Assembly (NCBI RefSeq): GCF_964204645.1
Contig: NC_134029.1
Location: 2,923,001-2,987,000 of the forward strand
Source of the DNA: Tubulanus polymorphus
Taxonomy: Eukaryota; Nemertea; Palaeonemertea; Tubulaniformes; Tubulanidae
DNA length: 64,000 nucleotides
Direction of reading: 5' to 3'
Shown: piece after piece, positions 11,804 to 23,900 of the stretch
Layout of the letters: each line of letters starts with the position of its first letter
Numbering within the stretch: the first letter of the stretch is position 1
Notes under the pieces: generated by a model
Database searches by the model: none
What the model was told of the DNA's origin: nothing
The model's input: the letters and a program-made list of their open reading frames with translations, nothing else
Program-made: the position numbers and the translations under genes

Positions 11804-13261
11804 GTCTGTCTGCAGAGTTTCCAGAACCTGTCATGTCAGGGCCCAAGACCTGACATGACAGGTGGGACCTCAGGTGACAGGTCGATTTGCTAAAATGAAA
11901 ATCGTTATGACTGAACCGATGATAGGCGATTAGAAGATATGATAGGCGCGGATTTAGAACAAATGATACAGCCGATAAGAAACAAAAAGAACATATCTTA
12001 GTGCTTTCTGAATATATTATTCAAAAAACAAACTATGATGTGTTATGAATTCATTTAAGAATTTATGTTTGTCCGTTTATAAAAAGTTGTTGAACTATAT
12101 CGCCTTGTAAAGATGCAATGATGGTGAATTATTTGAGAACATTGAAAGAATTTTTTACAATTAATTTATTTTTTTGTAACATGAAACATGAAAATATCAA
12201 GATCAGGCAATGATACTAGTAGTGCCTTATGTAATCATAATCAGCATTAATAACAATCATTATACCGGTACTCATTATGATTACAGATTAGGCCCTATAT
12301 TATTATATATTATTATTAATTACTCGCACTATAATTAATTCACCAAGTGCACATACAATTTAAAAACATTTCAGTCCAAGCTTATAAGTTGACATAGATA
12401 AATTAGACATAACACTGATAAATTAGTGAGACCTCACACGGCAACGCGCGCCATTTTGCAGAGCTTCGGGACCTGTGGTGACAGGTCTGCACTAAAACTG
12501 ATGAAATGGAAAAAAACTTTACTTTTTATAACCTTTATATAGTAAAGAGTATAATATAAATTGCTAACCATAGATAGAGTTAATCTTAAGTTACTATAAA
12601 ACAATAATTATGAAGCGAGACCTGACACGGCAGCTCGCGCCATTTTGCAGAGCTTCTCGGGACCTGTGGTGACAGGTCTGCACTAAAACTGATGAAATGG
12701 AAAAAACTTTACTTTTTATAACCTTTATATAGTAAAGAGTATAATATAAATTCTCAATAAAATCAGTCTCTATATTGCATTCGGCTCTTTTACATGTACA
12801 TCATAAAGACAATGAATATAAATAGTGAGACTTCGACAGTGAGGAGTGATGCCGGCGAACTGTGATAGTGAGCAGATATTTTTCAGTGTCTTATTGCGGA
12901 AACGAAATATCAAGACCTCGATTCAGCTATCGAAAATATTCCCTTACTTCTACATTAATTAATTCATCTATGCCTGAAACTTATTTTTTTCCTTTAATAC
13001 AGAAATAAGTCATTTTACACATAAATATTTTCTTCTTATAAATCAACCTTTCAAATGAATTATTAGTCAGAACATTTTCCTTATCGTTATTGTTGAATCA
13101 TTTTCGATATTTACGACGGATCAGAATATTCATTCAACTCAAAATGTTCTTTCATTCGTCTAGCACATGCCTAGATATTTCGCCGTTTCGTCAAATATTG
13201 TTGTGAGTTTGGGTTGTTTCGGGACCTGACATGACAGGTTCTGGAAACTCTGCAGACAGAC
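11804..13261. mobile_element. Non-autonomous DNA transposon-like element with 41-bp TIRs
   Basis: The first 41 bases (11804-11844) and the last 41 (13221-13261) are inverted copies with a single mismatch. They read GTCTGTCTGCAGAGTTTCCA inward. Just inside the left end is a perfect 15-base hairpin (11827-11841 with 11850-11864), built on ACCTGTCATGTCAGG. The AT-rich interior has no ORF of useful length and contains a direct duplication (12428-12756). This fits a non-autonomous element whose transposase is supplied elsewhere. No target-site duplication was clear. It lies between the divergent VPS36 and EFL1 genes and may contribute to or disturb their promoters. Confidence 0.75.
12428..12756. 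repeat. Direct duplication inside the TIR element
   Basis: Two copies of about 137 bases start 189 bases apart (12428 and 12617). Both contain GCGCCATTTTGCAGAGCTTC, GACCTGTGGTGACAGGTCTG and a shared AT-rich tail ending ATATAAATT. They differ by small indels. The 52 bases between them are unique. Each copy keeps the palindrome GACCTGTGGTGACAGGTC, which is related to the hairpin at the element's end. Confidence 0.75.
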
Positions 13262-13693
13262 ATCATTCTGCTCAAATTCAATTATATTTTATTGAACCGT
13301 ATGTTTCACATGCGGAATAGATAAGTGTAAAATTTAAATGAAAATAGACTGATTCAAACTTCATTTACCGCATCATTAAACAGTTTAATCCCCATGTATT
13401 TGCCCCCTTCAGTCACACAGTTACTTTTAGTGATTCTCCTAGCCTTTTAGGCTAAATCGCCGCCTTAATTGATACTTTCGTTTTTTCAACCTCTTGCCAT
13501 GCTCACTACGACACTAGTCACTGGTCCATGAACCGTGAGCAAGAACCATTTATTTTTTATTTGCTTCTTTCGCCATCCTGAACTAACAAATACCTTAGCT
13601 GATACAACGTCGAGTGAGGTGTTCTGGTTTACTTCATCCGTTCATGATATCTATCATCATTATAGATCTGTGAGGCGTATGAAATAAAAAGAA
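13262..13693. promoter_or_regulatory. EFL1 upstream region
   Basis: The 432 bases between the inverted-repeat element and the EFL1 start codon should hold the EFL1 promoter and 5' UTR. No TATA box or other defined motif was recognised. The assignment is from position only. Confidence 0.35.
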
Positions 13694-16600
13694 ATGCCTT
13701 CCGCCACTCCGCAGCAGTTGGCACAAATTCAAGCGAGACCTGAAAATATTCGAAATTTATGTATATTGGCTCATGTCGATCATGGTAAGTAAGCTTACCG
13801 ATCAGTACCACGCTGTGACGGAGTAGATCAGTCGCGGGTGTGTCTCAGTCAATCATTCTCTTCTTGCCACTAGGGTAAAAGAAAGCGTTAAACGTGTTTA
13901 TGGTGATATTTGCGTTCCAGGTAAAACGACACTGGCTGATACTCTTGTCGCTAGTAATGGTATAATATCACATCGTTTAGCCGGTAAATTGCGTTATCTC
14001 GACAGTAGAGAAGATGAACAGATTCGTGGAATCACTATGAAATCTAGTGCTATATCATTGATTTATACTGAAGGTAGGTAACAGTCGGTTCTTGGGCCAA
14101 GTTAAGAAGCGTCTAAAAGGACGATAGGGAAGGATTTTAAAATGAGGAGGGTTGACTATGAATGGGAAAGGCCTGTTTCATGAAGAAGTTTAAGCCTAAA
14201 ACGGTGAAGTTTGAATTTTTGTCCTCGATGAAAACATGAAGTAACCACTGGCAAAAACTTTTTTGTGAAACCGGGCCTTGGGGCCAGTTGCTCAAAAGTA
14301 AGTTACAGTTAACCAGCGGATAGTTGACATAGTGACAATTAAAAGTTCATTGTTACCATGGTATTTATCCGCCAGTTATTTTAACCAACTTAAGAGCAAC
14401 TGGCCCCAGAGCGATAGCTTTAGACGCGAAGCAATAATAAGGGGTATGAAAAGTAAGATGCAATCTTAAGGCATCAAAATCTCTTGGAAAATATTTCAAT
14501 CAACTTGTTTGTCTGATATCAGCAATTTTCAGAAGGGAATTCAGTCACAATAGAGTAGGTTCAAGTCACTGAATGACTTCTTATTAAACTGTCTTCCAGA
14601 TGATCAGCCATATTTAATCAATTTGATTGATTCACCCGGACATGTTGATTTCTCTAGTGAAGTGTCGACTGCTGTTAGATTATGCGATGGTGCTATCGTG
14701 TTGGTCGATGTCGTAGAAGGAGTTTGTCCCCAGGTAATGTCGATCGAAGATTTCAGTTGGTTTTTTTTTAAGTGAGGTAATTTGTATAAATGTCATATTT
14801 CTTGTAGACTCATGTGGTTTTGCGTCAGGCCTGGTTAGAGAATATTAAACCGGTTTTAGTGCTCAATAAAATTGATCGATTGATTAATGAGTTAAAGATG
14901 ACTCCGCAAGAGGCTTATCTACACCTTCAACAGGTGCTAGAACAGGTACAACTAAAAACAGATACGACGTATCTAACTTTTAAAATTTGTCATTGAAATT
15001 CACAGTCATTTACTATGAACAGCCCCTGTACATCAAACTGGTATTCTAGTAATGCCCTGTTGAGGTTTCAGTGTTTTGATATTTGTAGGTGAATGCTGTT
15101 ACCGGAGAATTATTTGCATCACATGTTTTTGCGAAGAGCGCTGCTGTAAGTGACAACGGTCTTTTTACTCTCATGTATAGTTTTTTGATTCTAGTAATTA
15201 CAGAAGACTCGGAGTCGATTGCCTCGAATTGCCTCGAATCTATTGGTCCCGCGAGATCTGAGGCAAGTATGCAGTCTACTGTGATGAGATTTACTCTTTT
15301 TATTCTCAGGAAGCGAGTGAAACTAATGGAAGCTCGTCACAGATCGGAGTTACTCCGGATGCCGAACAGATTTATGACTGGAGCGTCGGGTTGGAGGAAA
15401 CCGATGACTCTCATTTATATTTCTCTCCAGATCAGGGAAATGTTGTCTTCGCTTGTGCTTACGATGGATGGGGTTTCGGGTACGAAAAATATCGGTTTAT
15501 GTCTTCATGGTGGCCACTTAACTGAAAATCAAAGAATCAAAGTCAGGGAATTTTCTTTTCTTTAAAAAGTTTTAGGAATTAGGGAAAAGCAAGTCAGATA
15601 AATGGCCACCCTATTCTTCTATCAGATATCGGAATTTTAAAAATGGCCATTTGTTTGTGAATTTATTTGTGAATTATTTCAGTATTGAACATTTCGCTGA
15701 GTTGTATGCTAGTAAACTAGGTATCAAATCAGCTGTCCTACGTCAAACATTGTGGGGTGATTTCTACTTGAATATGAAATCAAAACGAATCATGAAAGGA
15801 GCTCAGGTGACTCTAGTTGATATTATTCTTAATCTTGTCTTCGGTTACCATCAACCTATTCACTAATTATCTGAATGTTTTTCTGTTGTTTCAGGCGAAA
15901 GGAAAGAAACCATTATTTGTACAATTCGTGCTCGACAACCTGTGGGCTGTCTACGATGCAGTTAACAACCAGTAAATGAACTGAAAATTTTGATAACTTG
16001 TCACTAATTTGACTATCGTCGGTTTTCATGAAGTGAATGTACAATCGTATTTTAGGGATAAAGAGAAAGTGGAGAAAATCGTGAAATCTTTGAATCTGAA
16101 AATCCCTGCGCGTGACCTGAAATTCACTGATGTGAGAACGTGTGTACAAGCTATATGTAGACCATGGCTTCCTTTGTCCAACGCTATCTTGTGTAAGTTC
16201 ACCATCTTTTAAAGCGTGTTGATAATGCGAGTAAAGTTTGTATTTCATCATACAAATGTTTTTTCGTTTCTAGCAATGGTTATACGGAAATTACCGAGTC
16301 CTCTGGAAATAGTCGGTGATCGGGTTGATAAACTACTGTCGAGTAGAGGTCGCAGTCTGCAGTCACTTCCTCCTGAAACACAGAAACTCAAACAAAGTAA
16401 TTTTTCTTTCAGTTTGAATCTCAGTTTTTGGTATATTTGGTAAGGTATTATGTCGGTGTATTCTCTGTGAAATCCCACTTTCAGAGATACAGTCTTACTG
16501 TTTCTTTGAAGATGAGATTTAGATATTGAATTAGTCAGATGAATAAACTTTGGAATATCGTCGCTACGAGATTATACCGTGTTGTGATGATTGATGTTTT

Positions 16601-19600
16601 TGATAGATTTCCTGGATTGCGACGCATCTACCGAAGCTCCTGTGATCGTATTCGTATCTAAGATGGTCGCTGTAGAGCGTAAGATGTTACCGGATAAACG
16701 TCAAAGGCCGTTAACTCGTGAAGAGTTAGAACAGAGACGTGAGTTGGCGCGACAACGACATCACGACCGCGCGAATAAACATACAGCAGAGCAGCAGCAA
16801 CACAAAACAGGTAATGAATAGACAAACACCTAGAACTCTCTTACGAACAATCTCACTTGAGTTGAATCTACATTTTGACTGAAGGCCAATTAACAGGGCG
16901 CCTACGACTCCTTGATACCTTACAACTCCTTCTAAACAGAAATTGCTTTTTCGCTGGTATTCTGGTGTAATACATCACCTGGTACTCAAGAGGATGATAT
17001 TAAAGTTTTGATCGATTCTCTTTGTAAGGTATTGATAATCATGAGATCAGAGCTGTAGAGGAAAGCACAGATTTACCGGTGATGAATAAAGATTGCGAAG
17101 CTGAAGATGATCACGTATTTATTGCATTCGCGCGTGTTTTTAGTGGTACTATCAGAAAGGGTCAAACTTTATACGTTTTAGGCCCAAAACATGATCCAGC
17201 CACGGCGATTGAAGAGGTAATGATCAATCAATCATGGTTCAGTGTGACTGACTCACTATCGGTGAGTTTTATTTCGAATGTTTTTCTATAACAGATGCAG
17301 TTACGTGACGGTTGCCTTGAATCTAAACTCAGCCTTGATGATCTTAGCTCACATCGTCATATAACACAATTCACAGTTGATAATCTCTATCTGATGATGG
17401 GACGTGAACTTGAAGCTTTAGATTCAGTTCCTGCTGGTAATGTTTTAGGTAAGTCTGAGTCTTGCATTATGATATCTTGAACTTGTCATTTTGATAATAA
17501 TCCGATTGGTTTTGTTGCAGGTATATCTGGGTTAGAGAATCACGTATTAAAGTCAGCCACATTGTCGAGTACAGTCGCGTGTCCAGCCTTTACATCTATG
17601 TATTTCGAAGCCGAGCCTATTGTAAGAGTTGCAGTCGAACCGAAACAAGCAGGTGAGTTAAACTGATAATGAGAGTTTGAGATAATTCCGATGAGTCAAT
17701 GGACAAAAAAATGATACATATTTTAGGTGATCTGAATCAACTGATGTATGGAATGAAACTGTTAAATCAAGCCGATCCTTGCGTCGAAATCTTACACACA
17801 GAAACCGGAGAACACGTGATAATAGCAGCCGGAGAGGTGCATTTACAACGCTGTCTCGACGACCTACAACACAGGTTCGTTATAATGATGATAATTATAA
17901 TATTGAGCGTAATATAAGATTAATATAGCTCAATATTACCATACATATTTCACTACCTCTTATTCTCTAAAACCCTCAAAATTTTATGCCTCTCGGGCGC
18001 GTTGGAAGCAATTTTTGATTGCCGCGGCCAATTGCCGATTTTTCCATAGGTTCTAATATTGCAGCGGCGAATTTACTTCAATTTCATCAAAAATATAGTA
18101 TAGAAAGAAAAAAGTGTCATTGAGTAAATCATTGCCACGGCGTTCGCCGCTGCAGTTGCTACGGTTCCAACGCCACTGCCTCTTAGTTCTAAAATTTAGA
18201 AATCTTCAGGGAGAGATCGACCTAGACCCCCTGCATTGGTTTACAATTCTTAGATACGGGAAGTCCCTTTATTTCACAAAAGTTCTCTTTTCCAATACTA
18301 TCCAGATCCAACCCTGGATCCACACCCGAACATGAACTATGGAACTGGGTTAGATTTATATGAGAATTATATTCCTCTTATATTTAAGTCACGGTGAAAT
18401 ATATTCTATTCTGTCGATTTTCAGATATGCTCAGATAGAGATTAACGTATCACAGGCGATCGTGCCGTTCCGAGAAACAGTCGTCAAACCTCCGAAAGTC
18501 GATATGGTCAACGAGGAAATCGGAATCCAAGGTTCCGGGCACAACGATAAGAATTACGCGGACGATGAAGAAGTCATAGAACGAGGACTCGTCGAAATCA
18601 AAACGTCGAATAAATCGTGCGCATTTCGTATTCGTTGCTTAGCGTTACCACCGGGTGTCACCGCGCTCATCGACGCTCATGGCGATCTGATCAAAACCGT
18701 CGATCATTATATCCGCTTGAAAGAAAAAGGAAAACTGAAAAGTTCGTTTCGATTGAGCGAAGACATTTTGAAGAACGCGCGCGAACTCAGAGAGAAATTA
18801 GACGCCGAGTTTAAATCCTCCGGCTCGAAATGGAAGCACGCTTGCGATCAGATTTGGTCGTTCGGACCACGGCGATGCGGTCCGAATATTTTACTGAATC
18901 GGATCGCGGGATACGAACGCTTGTCGATTTGGTCGTGTTTAGAGACCGGTGGCGGTGATGATAGAAGCGATAAGAGGGAATTCGATGGGTGCGTTGTGGG
19001 TGGATTCCAGCTAGCATCACTGGCCGGACCGATGTGTGAGGAACCTATGATGGGTGTATGTTTTGTAGTAGAATGTTGGGATGTTAATGGAGACACTGAT
19101 ATAACTACGAGTACTTCTGCTGATGCAGCTGCTACCGATGCTCATGCTGTAGATTCTGAAAGTCACGATGGTGACCCGGATGAACTTGTATCGGATATCT
19201 CGTCCCTAAATCTTAAAGATGGCCTCCGTCGGCGTAGACGTAGTTCATCGAGACGTTTAGATTCTATCAGTTCGTTTAACGACGATTCGAGTTCAACGTC
19301 GAGCGATGACGACGAGGCAGGCGGTAGTAATAAAGATGGCGCCGATGGTGGTGTTCGACAGAATGTCTACGGTCCGCTCAGTGGACAGATTATGTCGTGT
19401 ATACGTTACGGATGCAGGAAGGCGTTTGAAACTCAACATCAGAGATTGATGGCTGCTATGTATAAATGTTCTATTCAAGCAACAGCAGACGTTTTAGGTA
19501 AAACTCAGACTGATTGATACATCAGATCAGTAAATGCGAAGACTGTTATTACTTTGTAGATGAACTCGATGTTATTGCGAGGTTTCGCTTTTAGTGCATA

Positions 19601-20416
19601 GTAGCTTCATCAGGAAAATTACTCATTCATTTGATGAAGCGATTTTGTTATTTCAAATAAAATCAGTTAACCTACGCAGTACTACCTGTTTTCACATTTT
19701 ATTTCATACTAAAACATGACGCACGACACACGACAACGATTTACTATCTTAGAGCAATTACTGAAATGATTGAATTTTCTTTTTTTATAGGGAAACTCTA
19801 CGCAGTATTAGGAAAACGAAATGGTAAAGTTTTACACGAAGACATGAAAGAAGGTTCTAATTTGTTTGAAATCGAAGCCATTTTGCCGGTTGTTGAAAGT
19901 TTTGGTTTTACGGAAGAGTTTCGCAAGAAAACTAGTGGATTAGCGAGTCCTCAACTGAAATTCAGTCACTGGGAGGTAACGTACCTAGAAAACCAGCTAT
20001 TGTGTATGTCCACTACGACTACAGTAGAACCCACTTAGAACCAATTCAGAACATTAAGAACCAATGAAATAAATGCAGTTGATGAGAAATCTGGATACAA
20101 CATCATATTTTTCGTTTATGTTTAGTTGGACTGTAAATATCTGGATTAGATGGAAATCCAAACTAAGTGGGTTTAACTGTTGTATCATAATCATAGTTAC
20201 TGAAGTAAGGAATTTTCGTTGATTTAGATGATAGATATCGACCCATACTGGGTGCCAACGACTGAGGAAGAGATAATGCTATACGGAGAGAAAGCCGACT
20301 ACGAGAATCACGGACGCAGATATATGAATAGTGTGCGTAAACGTAAAGGACTGAAAATAGATGAGCAAATTGTTGTACACGCCGAAAAACAGCGCACGTT
20401 AACTCGCAATAAATAA
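13694..20416 (+). CDS. EFL1: Elongation factor-like GTPase 1 (60S maturation)
   Basis: Cytoplasmic EF-2-like GTPase that acts with SBDS to release eIF6 from pre-60S ribosomes. Eighteen exons in phase: 13694-13784, 13921-14073, 14600-14733, 14808-14945, 15089-15145, 15310-15479, 15683-15806, 15895-15971, 16056-16192, 16274-16396, 16607-16810, 17029-17216, 17295-17448, 17521-17652, 17727-17874, 18425-19497, 19791-19975, 20228-20416, giving 1158 residues. GTPase motifs: AHVDHGKTT (G1), EQIRGITM (G2), DSPGHVD (G3), NKID (G4). Later blocks: [77 protein letters not shown] and the C-terminal [10 protein letters not shown]. An Arg/Ser/Asp-rich linker (about residues 893-985) is longer than in human. 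AATAAA overlaps the stop (20408-20413), so the 3' UTR may be very short. The exon 5 to exon 6 junction skips an unused ORF. Confidence 0.97.
14170..14279. mobile_element. MITE-like repeat, family 1, copy b
   Basis: Lies in EFL1 intron 2. Begins GGCCTGTTTCATGAAGAAGT and ends TTTTTTGTGAAACCGGGCC, so the ends are imperfect inverted repeats. It shares the core AAAACATGAAGTAACCA with copies at 4627-4757 and 23038-23167. No coding capacity. Confidence 0.7.
14280..14407. mobile_element. MITE-like repeat, family 2, copy a
   Basis: Starts GGGGCCAGTTGCTCAA and ends TTAAGAGCAACTGGCCCC, so the terminal inverted repeats are nearly perfect around a core of about 95 bases. The inner arms also pair, through GGATAGTTGACA-type and TTATCCGCC-type segments. 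It abuts the family 1 copy directly. A related, more decayed copy is at 27511-27616. Confidence 0.75.
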
Positions 20417-20979
20417 AATCAAAGATATCATCATCAAAGTCTATTCTTATTTCATTCTTTATGGAGAAACAACAAATCGTTGATACAGTAGATTTTGTTA
20501 ACCCTCGAGTCGATTGCCTAAGGTTATCACGAGCCCTCATGTACGACATTACAAGTTTTCGACGTGATGTTCCATCCCTGCTTCAACTGCGCTGGAATTC
20601 GTATATACCTCGGAGAGAATTTATCAGTCCCTTGGGATACCAGGAAAGTGGAGTCTACTGTTATGTAGACCCCACTACTTCCAAGCAACAGCTTGTCCTG
20701 TATTATAGAATGGCTGCTTCAGATGACTGCTTCCATAGAACTTCTTGTGTCTGGATATTTGTTCCAATTCGACAAACAAAATGGTAGTTCATTCATCGTT
20801 ATTAAATTGGATTCTGCAAAGGTGGCGTCAGTGTCCTGTTTCTATACTCAATTATGTAATTAGAAACTTCCAAAAAAAAGATTTAAGAGGAAAAATTAAC
20901 ATGAATTTATAACATATTTATTGTTACAACGATCACATGAAGCACATTAGAATATAATCAGACGAGCAGTTCCTGGTTG
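20417..20979. other. Convergent spacer, EFL1 and UBA6 3' ends
   Basis: About 560 bases holding both 3' UTRs. The reverse complement of AATAAA at 20917-20922 is a good UBA6 poly(A) signal, about 60 bases past its stop. A short imperfect hairpin (GTGGAGTCTACTG...GTAGACCCCAC) is at about 20650-20676. The 108-residue ORF here resembles nothing I know. Confidence 0.6.
20917..20922 (-). terminator. Candidate UBA6 poly(A) signal
   Basis: AATAAA on the minus strand, 58 bases after the UBA6 stop codon. Position and sequence fit; usage is inferred. Confidence 0.5.
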
Positions 20980-23900
20980 TTATAATCCGAAATAATATCT
21001 AACCGGAGGACCAGGTACATCTTCATGAGAGTCTGTCTCTAGGCTGACTATCAGATCCATATACTTCTTATCACGAGTCGGTTTTAACAGTTTTACCATT
21101 CTGAAAAATAGTAAGAAACCTTGGAATATGTCACAATTCATTTTTGTTGCGATCAGGCAGCTATATATTGCGCGCGATGAAACTTACGTCATGTTCAGAC
21201 GTTTTTTGTGTCCGGGCATAATAGGAACATAAACCATTCTAGCACCGTGGAGTACAGCAGACGCCTCAAAACCATATTTCTCCTGAAATGAACAAATCAT
21301 TGTTCCAAGGATCAGATTGATACCAGGGATGTATTTCTCACACATTTTTATGATTTTTCAGATTTTTTTCACTATTCCATAGGCAAACATCATCTTATTT
21401 CAGCATGTAATTCACATAAAAAAATATACAAATTACAAACCTTAAAATGGTTGATAAACTGTTGTAAAGTGAAATCTTTGTTTCCTGTCAGTTTCCAGAA
21501 ATCCCACAAAGTAAATGATAAACCATCCTTGATGATAGTTCTCTGTACGGGGCCCGGTTCTGATAGAACCACTATCGGAAGTGCAAGGTTCAAAAAGCAA
21601 TTCTTGTATTCTTCTAATGAGACTTGTTTCACTAATTTCAACAGTTCAATGCTCACCTGAAATAGCGCAGTAACTACCATCAATATATCACAGAAATTAT
21701 ATGGATTCGCACACTGAACATGAAAAGGAGTCTGAAATATTTCTCTGAGCGAGATGTCGACGTTTTGACTACATCATATTAGTTGTCTTCAGCAATACTA
21801 TTAGCATATAGTCAAAAAATTGAATTAGCTTGTAGCTCAAGAACCATTTCAGACCCTATTTTTCTTACTTTGTGAGGGATTTTATATTATCGTTATTGCA
21901 CGGACAGTGTTTCAATGAAAGGTCATCACAATATTACATGAAAAGGAAGGATGTAAGTTTGAAGAGAAGAATGTTATGAAACATACGAGCCCGGAGACGG
22001 CAGCAGTTGTTGTAGCGATGGCCGGAACAATTCGACCAGCAATTCGTTTCACGTGTAGCCGATCTTCTCGTTCAATGTTATACATCATAGCGCGTAAACT
22101 CTACACAGAAATCAAAAACTCAATAATCTGTCATCATAAACAGCAGAGCGGTATAAATACTGACTGGTACTCACTGCACAGCAATAAATAAAGTCAATAT
22201 GTCCGTTACTGTCGTCATCTTTCTCAAATGATACCGGAAACATTGAACTGAAACCTACAGAAATAATTCAATTTATCTATTTACTCTTGCGTTTGAAACG
22301 TAGTCGGACCTCGCGAGAGTTTCTGAACACTTACCCTTTTCATTATTTGATGATAAAACTTTCTGAAATCTTTCGACTACTTTTTGTTCGTCGTCCAGCG
22401 ACGATTCTTTGTTCGCCGGTTTCGGTGAATTTTCATCAGTTTCTATTCGCTGAAATGAATTTCAACAAGCGATTTCTGTAACAAAAATCAGCTCCTCGAT
22501 GCAGACTAGAATTACGGACGGGTATCCGTACCTTATTCGAGGGGACAAATTCAGGAACAAGATGTTCATTTCGCTGTAATATACGTAAAATATTTTCCCT
22601 CGCCATGTCCTATAACAAAATTTGATTAAAATTAGAAGAATTGATGACATCATAATCTCAATCCGAGGACAGCAAAGATTGTATTCTTACTTACTTCTTC
22701 AGTCCATTTGATTCCCCAAACATCAGCAAACAATCGAGCAGTAGACACTATATACAGCAAACATCTACAGCATCACAATCAACTCATTTAGATATGATAC
22801 TTCACATGAAATTTTAAACGTTTCAGAACCGTATTCATTTTCTACTCACAATTCGTCACTCATTGTAAATTCTAATGGAGTCGGAGGTCTCTTCGGTGAT
22901 TGCCAAAATAATGCTAAAATATGAAATAAAAATCTTCGAAGAGTTTCGTATAGTGAACATATAGCCATATTGGCTTTAAGTAGGTAACTAAGAAGCCAAT
23001 AGATGTCAGTTATCCACTGGTTAGTATTAAGTAACTGGATCCAGTTTCATGAAAAAGTGTAAGCCAAAAAAAATTAAGTTTTAATTGTTGTCCTCATTGA
23101 AAACATGAAGTAACCAATAGCAATTACACCAAAAATTTTGGTTAAACTTTTGTGCGAGACTGGGCCCAGTAGTCAGCGGTTTACTTACAGCCGTCAGGTA
23201 GTTTTGTGTCCAGTGGAAATGCATGTAGTAAATTTTTCGCTTTGTGATCGAAGTCTTTAGTGAATTTCAGTCGAGCCAGCGAGACACACTGTTCAAATGT
23301 GTAAACTCGTCGGGACGATGTTTTACTCACTTGTATCGCTCCATCTAAACTACAACCATCGGTCAGTTTCTACAAATGTGAGCGTATTAGCTTCAAGATT
23401 GTTCCTAGTTCCCTATAAATACTTGAGACAGTGTACTACGGATGAATTTTACCTGTATAACGTCTTTGGGGGTGTGTTCAGACCAGAATTTATTAAATAG
23501 AGCCGGTTTTTGACTAAATGCACTTTCAAACTGAAACAAAACACATTTTTACTTGTATGAATGAATATGAATGAATATATTTTTCTCAAATGTATAATAC
23601 ATAATAACATAAATAACTAGTGTACATGGTTACTGAATCTATACATTCAAGCAGGACATCCCCAAGCCCTAAGGGCTGTACCTATTTGGGGGGATACCCT
23701 GGTAAAGTGATAAGTAGCGGCATTTTACTGATCCAAAACAGAATCATGACACCTGAACTGACCTTATCTCTAGCCCATTGAATACAGTGTTCTAGCGAAG
23801 ATGGAAATGATTTGATTGTGCAGAAAGGCGCATCTAGATCTGGTGGATCAACCTTGAATAAAATACCGGTAGTAAAATACCTGACTGAACCATAATCTAA

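Noticed and set aside
15170-15300. Possible extra EFL1 exon (reading [18 protein letters not shown])
   Set aside because: Exons ending at 15145 and starting at 15310 already join in phase and give the family sequence. The extra segment has no GT donor that fits.
18360-18424. ATG-initiated extension of the large EFL1 exon
   Set aside because: The in-frame stretch before 18425 is intron. A TTTTCAG acceptor and the phase from exon 15 restore the conserved sequence [11 protein letters not shown].
20461-20787. 108-codon ORF between EFL1 and UBA6
   Set aside because: No family resemblance; it lies in the convergent 3' UTR interval and contains a short hairpin rather than codon-like structure.
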